Below, in pieces: positions 19,101-30,015 of a DNA stretch of 64,000 nucleotides. Within the stretch, counting starts at the first letter, position 1. Every line of letters begins with the position of its first letter. The notes beneath the pieces were generated by a model. It had not been told where the DNA came from. It saw nothing but the letters and a program-made list of their open reading frames with translations, and ran no database searches. A program made the position numbers and the translations under genes. The stretch is from Amoebophrya sp. A120 (taxonomy: Eukaryota; Sar; Dinophyceae; Syndiniales; Amoebophryaceae). The DNA is taken from positions 256,717 through 320,716 of the forward strand of contig CAJINV010000025.1 of NCBI GenBank assembly GCA_905178155.1. Direction: 5' to 3'.

Positions 19101-22100
19101 GTGCCGGAAGTGGATCAGACAGGGCCGACGCCCCTTTCGCTCGCTTGGTCGACCAAGCGAGCGAAAAGAACTTGCCGAAAAATTGCGGCACCTTGTGGCC
19201 GCATACCGTGCCGGAAGTGGATCAGACAGGGCCGACGCCCCTTTCGCTCGCTTGGTCGACCAAGCGAGCGAAAAGAACTTGCCGAAAAATTGCGGCACCT
19301 TGTGGCCGCATACCGTGCCGGAAGTGGATCAGACAGGGCCGACGCCCCTTTCGCTCGCTTGGTCGACCAAGCGAGCGAAAAGAACTTGCCGAAAAATTGC
19401 GGCACCTTGTGGCCGCATACCGTGCCGGAAGTGGATCAGACAGGGCCGACGCCCCTTTCGCTCGCTTGGTCGACCAAGCGAGCGAAAAGAACTTGCCGAA
19501 AAATTGCGGCACCTTGTGGCCGCATACCGTGCCGGAAGTGGATCAGACAGGGCCGACGCCCCTTTCGCTCGCTTGGTCGACCAGGCGAGCGAAAAGAACT
19601 TGCCGAAAAATTGCGGCACCTTGTGGCCGCATACCGTGCCGGAAGTGGATCAGACAGGGCCGACGCCCCTTTCGCTCGCTTGGTCGACCAGGCGAGCGAA
19701 AAGAACTTGCCGAAAAATTGCGGCACCTTGTGGCCGCATACCGTGCCGGAAGTGGATCAGACAGGGCCGACGCCCCTTTCGCTCGCTTGGTCGACCAGGC
19801 GAGCGAAAAGAACTTGCCGAAAAATTGCGGCACCTTGTGGCCGCATACCATGCCGGAAGTGGATCAGACAGGGCCGACACCCCTTCCGCTCGCCTGGTCG
19901 ACCCACCAGGGCAGGCGAGCGAAAAGAACTTGCCGAAAAATTGCGGCACCTTGTGGCCGCATACCATGCCGGAAGTGGATCAGACAGGGCCGACACCCCT
20001 TCCGCTCGCCTGGTCGACCCACCAGGCGAGCGAAAAGAACTTGCCGAAAAATTGCGGCACCTTGTGGCCGCATACCGTGCCGAAAGTGGATCAGACAGGG
20101 AGGGCCGCCGCCCCTCTCGCTCGCCTGGTCGACCAGACGAGCGGAAAGAACTTGCCGAAAAATTGTGGCACCTTGTGGCCGCATACCGTGCCGGAAGTGG
20201 ATCAGACAGGGCCGACGCCCCTCTCGCTCGCCTGGTCGACCAGGCGAGCGAAAAGAGCCTGTCGAGAAATTGCGTCACCTAGTGGCCGCATACCGTGTCG
20301 GAAGTGGATCAGACAAGGCCGGCGCCCCTTTCGCTCGCCTGGTCGACCAGGCGAGCGAAAGGAAAGAACTTGCCGAAAAATTGCGGCACCTTGTGGCCGC
20401 ATACCGTGCCGGAAGTGGATCAGGCAGGGCCGACGCCCCTTTCGCTCGCCTGGTCGACCAGGCGAGCGAAAAGAACCTGTCGAGAGATTGCGTCACCTTG
20501 TGGCCGCATACCGTGCCGGAACGAAGTGGATCAGACAGGGCAGACGCCCCTTTCGCTCGCTTGGTCGACCAAGCGAGCGAAAAGAACTTGCCGAAAAATT
20601 GCGTCACCTTGTGGCCGCATGCCGACCGTTCCGGAAGTGGATCAGACAGGGCCGCCGCCCCTTTCGCTCGCCTGGTCGACCAGGCGAGCGAAAAGAGTGA
20701 ACCTGTCGAGAAATTGCGCCACCTTTTGGCCGCATACCGTGCCGGAAGTGGATCAGACAAGGTAGGGGGGGCGCCCTTTCGCTCGCCTGGTCGACCAGGC
20801 GACGGACCGGGAGGCCGCCCCTCGGAAATTGTGCCACCCCCGGGGAGCCCCCTGGAAATTGGCGACCGGGAAGCCGCCGCCTTGGGTATGGGGTGGATAG
20901 GATTTTTCTTTACGATATGGAGCCCTACTTTTTCGGATCTTCGTTCGAGTTGTATCATGAGTAATATTGCCGACGCTTCCACCCGAGAGAGACTACTTGG
21001 CATGCAAGGCTGCAAGAAGCCTAAAGCTAAACTTGTGTGTGTGTTGTGTCTCATGCGCAGGCACTTCTATGAGAGCAGGCATTGTCTAAATGCTGTCTGA
21101 GTGTTTGTCATGCCAAAATAAGAGATGCCGGTGCCGCGGCTTCACACATGCTAAACGCAATGAGATTGCTCGCCCAGCAACCACCTCATGCGCAACAGCA
21201 GTCAAAACTTGTTGCTTGATTTGTGTCGCAAAGTGCTCACCTTCAGGACTCAGGTGTGTAGTGGGCGGTCCCGTTTTTACGTTGGATAAACTGCACCCCA
21301 TTGTCATCATGTTCTGCTTGGTGGTCTGGAGCTCGCTCTGGGGAGTGGTTGGCGCGGTGCTGTCGGTACAGGAGGTTCCTTTTGATGTGAGCGTCACATC
21401 ATATTGCTTCACCATTACTATGTACTAGAGAAGTATTGCACCAAAATGAAAATTAATACCAAAGAACCTATTCAGGTGCCCCTCACTTGCTGCCTGAAGC
21501 TGGCCCTGGAGCCCCACATCAAGGCCCATCCCTACGCTCTGTTTGCGTATCGCGCTATGGAGTTCCATATGCATTGCAAAAGTAAATCGTACTGGTTCTC
21601 GTACTAGAAATGAAAATTTTTGCATTTGTAGTCATGTGCATTACATACAAAGCTCTTTGTCAGTTTTTATGGTATTAAATCCACCGCATTTTTAGTCCAG
21701 TCATGCTGAGGGTGGAATTTGTCATGCGATTATTCTAGTACCATTACGATAGTACTGGCGCAATGCATATTCGAGCTACCAACCGAAGAGCAGATTTTGG
21801 AAACCGACTACATCAGTTCGACGCCCCGGCCAACGCCCCGCACGTTGACGGATCCCAGCCGAGCTTTGATGAGCAGTGGCGGTGGTACAAATTTTGGAAG
21901 TAGTTCTCATGCGGCGGGAACAACTATGGGGATATCCAATACAAAAATATCCTTGGACGACGTCTGGATGTAACAAGGCTGCACATGAAAAGAAGTCTCG
22001 CCATATCTTGTTCAGTTCTACCTGCATATATAACAGATTCAGATCTTGTTGTCCTTCAAATTTCGCATCACAATAAATCCAGCTAACCAAGAGTGATATT

Positions 22101-22377
22101 TACGATGCATAAGGGAGTAGAAACTACCACTCGAGTCGAATGTCGACGGCGAGTAAAGATTCCACGCCGATATCCTGAGCGAAAGGACCGTAGTACAACT
22201 AGTAGAAATTATTGCATGAAGATCACATATTTGCTCAGCATGATGGATGCAGATTGTAATTCTGATGTAGCCTAGGAGAGACATTTGTCTTTGTCATGCA
22301 CATTTGCAATTACGACACGTACGATAGTACACCTTTGCTGCACAGGATAGCCGAGCTCGAGTTACAACGAGGGGTAG
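13166..22377 (+). CDS. AI-2E family / TMEM245-like multi-pass membrane protein
   Basis: Polytopic membrane protein of the AI-2E (PerM/UPF0118) family; the eukaryotic member is TMEM245, whose substrate is not settled. Family marks: N-terminal helices LAILITIVCYAMVQL and IPFALAVFLLQL, DLLIILICLASVL, the pair VGGVLHFLSTGFLVLMIL, and the C-terminal signature KTLMSLILGCGVGTTL..FLLNFIPTVGGAISL..GNVLEPYFFGSSF..HPIVIMFCLVVWSSLWGVVGAVLSVPLT. Exons: 13166-13354, 13511-13584, 13858-14069, 14231-14282, 14501-14567, 14791-14848, 15011-15343, 15618-15651, 16664-16757, 16924-17466, 17789-17823, 20923-20952, 21294-21365, 21476-21567, 21785-21932, 22117-22170, 22355-22377. Ser/Thr-rich loops separate the helices. 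The start is the first ATG before the first helix (CACCATGG). The last three exons lack homology and are inferred from introner flanks. Confidence 0.85.
13355..13505. mobile_element. Introner, family A
   Basis: TMEM245-like gene, TSD TGATC. Excision gives EILIPFALAVFLL across a membrane helix. Confidence 0.9.
13585..13852. mobile_element. Introner, family C
   Basis: TSD GATCT; it joins KPRDL to LVKQLDSY. Confidence 0.9.
14070..14225. mobile_element. Introner, family A
   Basis: TSD TTCGC in the Ser/Thr-rich loop of the TMEM245-like protein. Confidence 0.88.
14283..14495. mobile_element. Introner, family F
   Basis: TSD AGCTA. TIRs AAAAAACTGTTTCGCTGTGA and AGTGAAACAGTTTTTTC. Confidence 0.87.
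14568..14785. mobile_element. Introner, family D
   Basis: TSD TGCTG; it interrupts a membrane helix (CLASVL-LFVFLVFYG). Confidence 0.9.
14849..15005. mobile_element. Introner, family A
   Basis: Flanks ATTCA/ACTCA; joins NLFDKSKF to SKYYQSPRV. Confidence 0.85.
15344..15612. mobile_element. Introner, family C
   Basis: TIRs clear but the flanks have diverged (ACCGT/GACGT). The 5' TIR contains a short insertion (GTCTGGATGTGGATCTGG). Confidence 0.8.
15652..16658. mobile_element. Introner, family A, enlarged to about 1 kb
   Basis: TSD CCGTT is exact and both family A ends are intact, but about 840 bp of foreign sequence sits in the middle. Confidence 0.85.
15727..16568. mobile_element. Possible nested element inside a family A introner
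   Basis: Weak inverted ends (GCGCGAAAGTACCCCTAA against CCTTAGGGCAACTTTCTGCC, with several mismatches). The bulk is GC-rich and unlike its surroundings. Several open frames have no recognisable product. Confidence 0.4.
16758..16918. mobile_element. Introner, family A
   Basis: TSD TGAAG in the TMEM245-like gene; slightly altered 5' end (TACGCAGTGC). Confidence 0.87.
17467..17783. mobile_element. Introner, family C
   Basis: Flanks ACCGG/ACCAG; it joins VFIIP to GLLHILCGNVLE in the AI-2E signature region. Confidence 0.87.
17824..20917. mobile_element. Introner, family B, expanded to 3.1 kb
   Basis: 5' end TATCAAGGTGAAAAATTC and 3' end GGATTTTTCTTTACGATA, with exact TSD TGGAG. Excision restores GNVLE-PYFFGSSF, an AI-2E family match. 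The interior is a 107-bp satellite. Confidence 0.85.
17880..20815. repeat. 107-bp satellite array with a 32-bp palindrome per unit
   Basis: About 27 units. Each contains TTTCGCTCGCTTGGTC followed by its exact complement, centred on GTCGAC. Outer units use CCTGG/CCAGG in the stem and inner units CTTGG/CCAAG; a few are mixed. Indels of 1-9 bp occur mostly in the last eight units. All three forward frames stay open for about 1 kb or more, an artefact of a stop-free unit. Confidence 0.95.
20953..21288. mobile_element. Introner, family G (diverged)
   Basis: Starts TATCATGAGTAA, ends TTTTTACGTTGGATA. Flanks AGTTG/AACTG, only three of five matching. It joins GSSFEL to HPIVIMFCLV. Confidence 0.7.
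21366..21475 (+). other. GT-AG intron of the TMEM245-like gene
   Basis: GTACAG...ATTCAG, 110 bp, joins VVGAVLS-V to PLTCCLKLALE. No inverted repeats. Confidence 0.85.
21568..21779. mobile_element. Introner, family A
   Basis: Flanks TTCCA/TTCGA; longer than typical because of small internal insertions. Confidence 0.8.
21933..22111. mobile_element. Introner, family C, strongly decayed
   Basis: Only the outlines of the ends remain (TATCCAATACAAAAATATCC and ATTTACGATGCATA). Flanks GGGGA/AGGGA. If it is not spliced, the protein would end soon after 21930. Confidence 0.5.
22171..22349. mobile_element. Introner, family A, diverged
   Basis: Exact TSD GCCGA; ends TATCCTGAGCGAAAGG and CCTTTGCTGCACAGGATA are complementary. 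Last intron of the TMEM245-like gene. Confidence 0.7.
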
Positions 22378-23263
22378 CTAACTCCAGATGGGCTCGAATC
22401 TTCTTCGGACGGTGGAACCTCTTCTAGGGGGGATGAAAGACGAAGACCGTGGAAACAGTTTCGTATTTGACATCACTTCTATGGACGAAAAATAAAAGAT
22501 TTTTATGACCACCGGGCATTCAAGTCGGCAGTAATTGAAAACTCGTGCGAACTATTCGGTCCAACAAAAGAATCACAGCACTGAAGTCAAAGTGCAGAAT
22601 GGACGATAGGAGGCTGTAACAAGCGGAAATTGAAAGTAGAGAACCTATTGACGAGCACACCTAGATGAAGTACTAGTAGTACGACAGGCGTAATACTAGC
22701 CAAGGTTAAGGTGGTGCTCCTGCTTTTTGAATAAAGAAAAACTACGCTCGGCTGTATGATTCAAAAATGTAGTACCGGTGTAGAGCAGCGCGCGCTTGTT
22801 GTTTCCCGGAGACGGGAAAAAGACGGCTAGTACTTCGTGCGGTTTGTGCCTACTTGCGCGTTGTATTTGCTGTCGACATTGTGTTGTTCAGCAGTCGTGC
22901 TTTGGATCATACGAATGTCGTTTTTTTTTTTTGTCTACAGCAGATCACGCATGAGCATGACTGCTCAAGCCGCAAGATCTTTGAACCCACCAGGGGAAAA
23001 ATTTCGGGGTTTTTGACTGCTTTTTTTCGAAGATTTGTGAAGTTTCTTGTACAGCTACAGTGTGCCTGTCGACGCGTTTGGGGCAGTGCGGCCACAGCAT
23101 CTTCTTAGACATCTTCAGCCACGGTAGCTCCTCCTGCAAGTAGCGCTTATCACCCGTGTGCACTACTACAACCGGCAGCACGGTACCACACCAAGTGTAT
23201 CAGTCCTCTCTTGTATTCAGCACAGCGACTACGGCTCCTGTACAAAATACAACTGTGAAGAAG
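22378..23263. other. Intergenic, TMEM245-like to methyltransferase gene
   Basis: Spacer with homopolymer runs (poly-T near 22920). No introner, RNA gene or conserved frame recognised. Confidence 0.6.
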
Positions 23264-26200
23264 ATGTTTTTAATAAAGCTTGCCTGGGTCTTCAAAATTT
23301 TGCACCTGGTCGTTCACTGCTCCCTTCGCGCCGCTTCAACTGTTGACCACGATGCAAAAGAACTTTTCTCGCACCACAGCCTCCTCCGGAAAGCCTTCGT
23401 GGACCGGCTGTACGGTGGGCGAGATCTGCTCGCGGAAAAGGAGCTTCCGCAGCATTTGCTCGACGAAAAAACACCAAATCTCGAAGTATCCTGTGCAAAG
23501 GTATCTTGCTCGTAGTAATCGCAGTCACGCATTAAGAATCTCTATCGCAAGGCAAAAAAGCACGACAAATTCCATTTGTCATGCTGAGCTAATTTGTATT
23601 GCAATATACTACTAGTACGATACTTTTGCAGTTCATACGAAGACGCGGTGGACGACCGGTTTTCCGATGGCACCTGGCGGACCCACCTCGAGAAGGCTGA
23701 TTATCCCACGAAAAAAGTGTTACAGTTACACATTTGTAGGCAATTCAGCAACACAAATGTCCCTGCATGAGAGAGAAAACCTGTAATGCAGAAATCCTAG
23801 GGGAAACATCTATGAAGCGAGGCTCTTATGCATATCCGGCATGACAGAGCTTGTCTGTCTTGCTTGGCCTGCAAGACAGTGTGTAAGAACCAATCCACGC
23901 GGCGTGCGCCGCGTGGGAAAAAATAAAACAACTCTTCAGCGTCTGTGGCAAATTCTGTCTGTCCTGAAAAATTTTCGCGCTCGACTTTGTCGCCTCTATT
24001 AGAGTGGCCGCGTTTGGCTTCTCTCGAAGTGGCCAAATTCGAAGGAAGACAGAGGCGGCCAGGCAGCTTTTGGCTTCGTCTCTGAGGCCCAGCCTAGCAA
24101 ACAAGCAACGAGGTCGCTTCTCGCTTTACAAAAGTGGCCAGCTTTGGCAGTTTTTTTTTTCAGAAGCCCGGCCAGATCAGGAAGAAACCAGGAAAGAGCT
24201 CGCCTGCTGTTCGCTACCTCGCCCGGCCTCGCTTTTTGCTTTTACAAAAGCGGGCAGCTTTGGTAGGCGCTTGTCAAAGTGCTAGGCGCTTGAGCGACCA
24301 GAACCGCGACAGCAGTGCGCGAAGCGTCTAAACGCGAAGGAGGCCCAGTCGGGCTCTTTCCACACGGCGAAAATCTCGCGAGCAAGCGAAACGGCGATAG
24401 CAGTGCGCGAAGCAGCTAATAAGCAGTGATTTCCATCCGGGCTTGTTCCACAGCGTGAAAAGGGCCTGACTGGCAAATCGTCGGCGCCTTCGTGACACAT
24501 TTTTTTCAATGGGTAGAAAACGCTAAGCAGACCTTCAGAAGAAACCTTCTGAAGAAACCTTCAGAAGAATTGACATTTCTTCTGAAGAAAGCTTCAGAAG
24601 CTTTTTAGCTTTCAACCTTCAGAAGACCTTCTTGAAGGTTTTTCGACCTTCAGAAGGTCAAAAAAGGTTGGCCCTTTTTTTTTGCATTTTTCGGCAAAAA
24701 ATGACGTTTTTCATTTTTAACCTTCAGAAGGTTTTGAAAAATCAACCTTCAGAAGGTCAAAACCTTCAGGAAGGTTCAAAATCAACGTGAGCCAAACCTT
24801 CAGAAGATTTTTTTGATGAAAAACCTTCTGAAGGTCAAAATCAGACCTTCTGAAGGTAGTTACCTTCTGAAGGTTCACAAAAAAAAATAAATTTTCGCGG
24901 CGCAGGATCTGACTTCCTTTCCACTTTGGCCGTTTTTTGAACTGCTCTTTTTAGAACCTTCAGAAGGTTCGTCGACTCTTCTGAAGAGTCTTCTGAAGAA
25001 TTTTCTTCTGAAGGTAGTTTTGATTTTTTCCCTTATAGTCCTTCAATTACTGTAAGTAACACTTTTTTCGTACGATACTGACGTCGACTTGGTCACCCGC
25101 GGCTTGAACCGGCCGGTGAAGTTTTGGCTGGAGCTGGGCTCCTTCCGCGGACAGAGTTGCATCCGGGCGGCAAGAATCTTGAAGAACGCAAATATTTACT
25201 ATCATGCCAGACGACGAAAGCTGCAGAACGGTCAGGAGGTGGAGCAAGAATCGAGGAAAAATACAGCTGCCTCCTCCCCAGACGACGACTTCTTCGTTCT
25301 CTGCGTCGACAGTTTCGTGTTCGGGTCCAGCTTCGTATCGACCTTAGTAGAGGATTTGAAACGAACACGGAAGAGAAAGGAAAAGGAAAACAAAGTAGAA
25401 AGTAAAGGTACTAGTATTACCGGCAGCACGGCGGTAGCGCAAAGCGGTACTAGTAGCGCGCCGAAACGCAGTACAACGTCAACGTCCGTGCTGGACCAAA
25501 TGCTCTACAAGGATGGCAGCTCAAAGCTCCTCGACTATCAAATACAAATATGTGGTCTGGGGTCTGGAAGATTGCAGGAGTTTGTCATGCATCTTCTGGA
25601 TCACGCAACTGGTCTCTAATGCACGCAAAAGCACTACAGGTTTTGCGCAGGCCTCCTGATGTCTATCCCGCATGAGAAATTCTCTATTTGCGTAGCAAGA
25701 AATGGAAAGCTTATGGTGCTTATGCAATACAAATTTTTGCCTATTCCAGCAATCGCATGACAGGTTCCAATTCTTCCAGACCCAGACGTATTTGCAATGC
25801 ATATCGACCAGTTCATCGCCAATGTCCGCCACGCCGGGCTAGAGCAGGTCATTGCAGTCTGGCCACAAACAACGCTCTCGGCGTTGCGACTGCTATTGAC
25901 GAAAGTGCAGCCGCCGGCCAGCTTGCCACTGTATGACGACGACAGCGAAGAGGATAATCATGAGATTAGGTACGACCAAGAACAACAACTACACGAGCAC
26001 GAAGAGTTTGAGGAGAAGGAGTTTAAAGGGGGGACTAGCAGACCTAGCGAGCAGCAGGATCGTGAAAAGAACCCATCTACAGCTGCAGCTCTCTCCTCAG
26101 CACCCCTACAGAAAAGCAAAAGCCGGTCGTTCAGGAATAGCGACAAGGAGCCGCTGTTGCCCATCCAACCCGACGTGATCTATCTCGACGCGAGCCATTT

Positions 26201-28637
26201 GAGGGATGAAACCTTGATGGAAGTGGAACACGCGTGGGCGGCGCTGGCCCCCGGCGGCATTCTCTTCGGCGACGACTGGGCGCTGGAGGAGGTGGCAGTA
26301 GACGTCTTGAAGTTTGTGGACCGACTACTGCTCTGCATGCACAAACGAGATGAACTACCGAGGTGGACCTCAGCTGGCGACCAGACCAATGCCAACGCGA
26401 CCATCGCCGCCCGAACCGCTTCTGGTACGTCGAGCGTATGCGCTGCAAATACGTCTGGGTCAAGAAACATGAAAACTTCTGATGCACATTTCACACCAGA
26501 CAAAAATCTGTCATGCGTGGACCGCAAAAGTTGCTAGGCTCATTTCGTGTCACTCAGACGGCATAATTTCTCATGCGGATTAGCCATGGAGAAAACTGCT
26601 CAAATAAACCTGTGATGCTAGGACTTGCATGCCAGAGCTTCTGCGTCATGCACAAGCAGCATCACACCCTTCCAGACCCTAAAGTGTTTGCACTTGATAA
26701 GGCGTGAGCTGTGCTAATTTCCGCGAGTCATCTTCCCTCGACGTCAACTGTTTGCACTGCAAAAGTATCGTACTAGTACAAATCGCAATACAACATTGGC
26801 TCAGCATTACAAATTAAGTAAATTTGTAATGTGGATTTACCTAACCAACTAGATTTGTAATGCATAACTGCGATATACTGCGAGTGCGATACTTTTGCAC
26901 AGCATAAACTGGTTTCCCCACCAATTTTACGAGCACCGGGTGGGCATGCTGCGGCTATCAAATGTAAAAATGTCTGGGTCTGGAAGAGTGCAACTTGTCA
27001 TGCTAAATCTGAAGCATGCAAAAATCTGTGTTGCATGATTACCACAAGTCGTCCAGTTTTGACCCAATCGGGAGGGAGTTTCTCATGCAGGATAGGCATG
27101 GGAGAGATCGCACAGAATCTGTCATGCTATGTCCTGCATTCCAGACCGCATGGGTCTTGGAAAAGCTGCATGACAAATCGCGCACTCTTCCAGAGAGACC
27201 CAGACACTTTTACATTTGATAGCGCCCGGGGTTGTACGTTTCCAGAGATACTTTCCAGTGGTTTTTGCGGAAACACGACCCGAGCGAAACACAGGGCAGG
27301 AGATATCAAAGTGAAAAATCCGCCCTCCCCATATTGAAACGGAAGCTTCTGTTGCTGGATTTGCGTACACAAATCAGCTCTGTCTTGCAGTGAGGCCCTG
27401 CAGGCAAGGCCAACGCCTGTTGTACAGGGGTGTTTTGGTGTAGGTACTTAGCATAGCAGAGGCCTGCCATGTTGTAGCCGTAACAGCATTACAAATCGCC
27501 TGCATAAGTCGGCGGATTCTTTGGATCTGCCTCCTTGCAAGAACGACAGGCTCTGTGGTCACAAATCACCATCACAAATCTTTAGAAGGAGCATACCTTT
27601 TCAGTAGGGGGAGGGTTTTTTTTTTCTCACAATACATGACTGCAAAACCGCTTCGAGTTGGTCTTCCACCAGGCACCTACAGTTACTGAAGCGACGTCTG
27701 AGCAAGTGGATTTGAAGAAGGTAAAATGGCTGGACCATGACTCCATGTTTGTCAGGGGGACGGAGGAAATCGTAGCGCTTGCGGCCGCACATCTGGAGGG
27801 AGAGGCGGAAACACATCAGGGATTAGCAGCTACTGCACGTACGGCCGGTGGTCCAGCGTCTGTGTGGTCACCTCGAGAACCGCAGCGGCATCATGCCTAC
27901 CTGCAACCCTTGCGCCCGCACATCTATCAAAATGAAAAAGCCCCGCTCCCCTTAGGAACTCAAAGGAAGATTTGTGTAGCGTGATTTGTGATAGCAAGTC
28001 ACGCTGTTATGCTAGAAGGGAAGAGATGCGGACTGTAGTGCTGGCTGGCGTAGGAAAGCCTTACGTCTTCAGCATGACAGGAAGCAGCTGGAAACGGGAA
28101 ACACCATCACAAATTACCTGTAAACGAGGAAGCAACTGCGTCTCTTGGCCTTCTAGCAATACAAGTCGACTTGTGTAGTCAAATACAGCAACACAAATTG
28201 CTTTTTCGATATGGGGAGGGGGAATCTTTCCTCACAATAACATCCTGGGCATGTTTTTGGAATCAGATCTTCTCCTCGAAGACCCGATCCTGACGCCACC
28301 GGACGGGCAGACGACTTCTCTGCCAACGAGCTTCTCGTTTCTAGACCTGCAGATGACCACTTGTTTCCTGGGTTTCAGCGCCGTGAAAGTGAAGCAGTGG
28401 CAGTACGACTGTTGCCAGGACTGGTCGGAAGAAAACTCCGGCTGCTGGGACCTGGTGTACAACCCGAACCACTGCTGTGTGCTATTTGCAGACGGCCCGG
28501 ATTTCTACAGCACTGCAGGGATAAGAAGTTCTCGCACAACAACTAGACCCCAGCCCGGGCAGCAGCTACTGCGCGACACAGCGCCGGCGTCTAGAATGAT
28601 AACCAGAGTCAGGCTAACGGCAGATCACATTCGGTGA
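23264..28637 (+). CDS. Class I SAM-dependent methyltransferase (Methyltransf_24-like)
   Basis: The core shows the SAM-binding motif FWLELGSFRGQSCIRAARIL (E-x-G-x-x-x-G), an acidic strand end VLCVDSF, and the late motif YLDASHLRDETLMEVEHAW..APGGILFGDDW, typical of the Methyltransf_24/cephalosporin-hydroxylase-like group. The substrate cannot be told. Exons: 23264-23486, 23643-23701, 25083-25535, 25809-26436, 26705-26750, 26912-26955, 27227-27303, 27640-27924, 28245-28637. The ATG chosen opens a hydrophobic N-terminus (MFLIKLAWVFKILHLVVHC), possibly a signal or anchor. Long acidic and Ser-rich inserts interrupt the catalytic fold (around 25340-25480 and 25940-26150). The C-terminal third has Cys/Trp clusters (YDCCQDW..SGCWDL) that I do not recognise. 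Confidence 0.8.
23487..23637. mobile_element. Introner, family A
   Basis: Methyltransferase gene, TSD CGAAG; it joins KTPNLE to DAVDDRFSDG. Confidence 0.9.
23702..25077. mobile_element. Introner, family E, enlarged to 1.4 kb
   Basis: 5' TATCCCACGAAAAAAGTG and 3' AACACTTTTTTCGTACGATA. Flanks CTGAT/CTGAC. The interior has a GC-rich insert followed by a palindrome cluster. Confidence 0.8.
24515..25015. repeat. CCTTCAGAAGG / CCTTCTGAAGG palindrome cluster
   Basis: About 18 copies of a 9- to 13-bp palindrome (ACCTTC-A/T-GAAGGT) at irregular spacing in 500 bp. Spacers differ, so it is neither a simple tandem repeat nor a CRISPR array. It lies inside the family E intron. Confidence 0.85.
25536..25803. 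mobile_element. Introner, family C
   Basis: TSD TCGAC; joins GSSKLLD to QFIANVRHAG. The 5' TIR carries a duplication (GTGGTCTGGGGTCTGG). Confidence 0.88.
26437..26699. mobile_element. Introner, family C
   Basis: Flanks GAGCG/AGGCG; the 3' TIR is decayed (CCAGACCCTAAAGTG). Confidence 0.8.
26751..26906. mobile_element. Introner, family A
   Basis: TSD AACTG; joins SSLDVN to WFPHQFYEHRVG. Confidence 0.88.
26956..27221. mobile_element. Introner, family C
   Basis: Flanks GCGGC/GCGCC; joins VGMLR to PGLYVSRD. Confidence 0.88.
27304..27634. mobile_element. Introner, family B
   Basis: 5' end exact. The 3' end is altered (CTCACAATA) and the flanks are poor (GGAGA/CATGA), so the exon join is approximate. 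Confidence 0.75.
27925..28239. mobile_element. Introner, family B
   Basis: TSD ACATC exact. It shares the CTCACAATA 3' end with the preceding family B copy, so these two look like a subfamily. Confidence 0.85.
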
Positions 28638-30015
28638 GCTATAACTTGCTGAGAAGATGATGCGGCTCTTAATCATTCCGATCGAGAACATAGATTCAGT
28701 GATAATTCATTTGTGGGCGGAAGATATGATCTGTCTTCAGAATGCAGCAGGTGCAGCACAAGTACTAGGCTTGTAATACAAGAAAAACAGCGCATATTAT
28801 CAAATTTCGTTGGTTGCTGGGCCCGACATGCGGCCGGGCAGCTCTGTCAACGCCAGCTTCCTGTCATGCAGCTGCCATGGGATGGTGAAGTGATGTCGAT
28901 GGCACCTTCTAGTACCGAAAAGACTTCCGTCTTTGTGTGCATCTTGATAGCAGGCCGCGCAAAAAGTACGGATGGCGAAACACTGATGTGCGCTTTTTAA
29001 TATTGGTGTAGGGCTTAGTGTCAGTTCACCTACGTTACCGCACCGACTAGTAGTGTGAGAGGAACATGATCCTGATCCGCTGTTTTAGTATTTCTCCTGC
29101 AGCCATGTTGGCATCAATGTGATCAGGCTACGTACTGATTTTTATTCGATTGCTTGTGATCGATTGCAAGAACTTTGATGCCGCCCTGGTTTCACCTTTC
29201 CACGCGGCTTCCATGCACGACGCGGGTGTACATTTATCACTGCGTAGCCTCGTCATATTAACTTTAACACGACCTAGTGAAGATCATGGATAAAAAGTTT
29301 ATTTGTTGGGTACTGTACAATCAGCAGATCTCGTCATGAGGTAGACTTCATTGCCATAGTGCTACTAGCTGGCGCAGCTCTCAGCTTCGAAGTAGATCAG
29401 CAGCGTGCGATATCTGATCCGATCAGCATCGAAGGTCGGAACTTTGAAGTTCAGCAGCGTGCGATATCTGATCGATCTTCAGCATCGAAGGTCCCAGCTT
29501 CGAAGTAGATCAGCAGCGTGCGATATCTGATCCGATCAGCATCGAAGGTCGGAACTTTGAAGTTCAGCAGCGTGCGGATCATGGTCTGATGCGTGTTTTT
29601 TGCAACACCGGATAATTCTTGTTTTCTGTGCAGCAGCTGCAACCGTTTCCAAGCCTAAAGAAAGCGTCGGCGCGGCATACGTACCTAAGTAGCCTGGTGA
29701 GGTGGAACTACGAATAATTCTCGTTTGGTCCTTTGTAAGTCGTATTTTCACACGCACTCCCCCCCACCTTCAGCCTCATTGTGCTTTTTAAGAAATTTAC
29801 CAATATTTTCACGACAGGACGCTCTTTTACTTTTGCATCTGCCTAGATCAATCTTGCGACTCACTTCCAACCATTTCTGCAGGGCGCAGTAGTTATTTTC
29901 AATCTCTGTAGCTAGTAGTTTTCCCGCAAGATAAGTAACCCTTAGGTTTTCCGCCCACCAGATTCAGACGGCGTTGTTTTCTTGTGTTTCTTCGACCAGG
30001 GTCGTGAAGAAGAAG
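28638..30015. other. Intergenic, methyltransferase to UPP-A
   Basis: No gene seen. It includes the repeat block at 29391-29575 and a segment (about 29580-30015) that recurs, diverged, upstream of UPP-B. Confidence 0.6.
29391..29575. repeat. Short repeats with GCAGCGTGCGATATCTGATC
   Basis: Three copies of a 55- to 65-bp module (AGCATCGAAGGTC...CAGCAGCGTGCGATATC). A shorter version lies at 39008-39150, upstream of UPP-B, so it belongs to the duplicated cassette. Confidence 0.85.

Noticed and set aside
17791-21100. Overlapping 969-, 995- and 758-codon frames on + and many 96-codon frames on -
   Set aside because: They are translations of a stop-free 107-bp satellite in all frames, lying within an intron bounded by family B TIRs.
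13166-22377. Bacterial origin suggested by the AI-2E family and BspA repeats
   Set aside because: Both families occur in eukaryotes (TMEM245; protist BspA-like proteins), and the genes are full of introns and neighbour IFT80.
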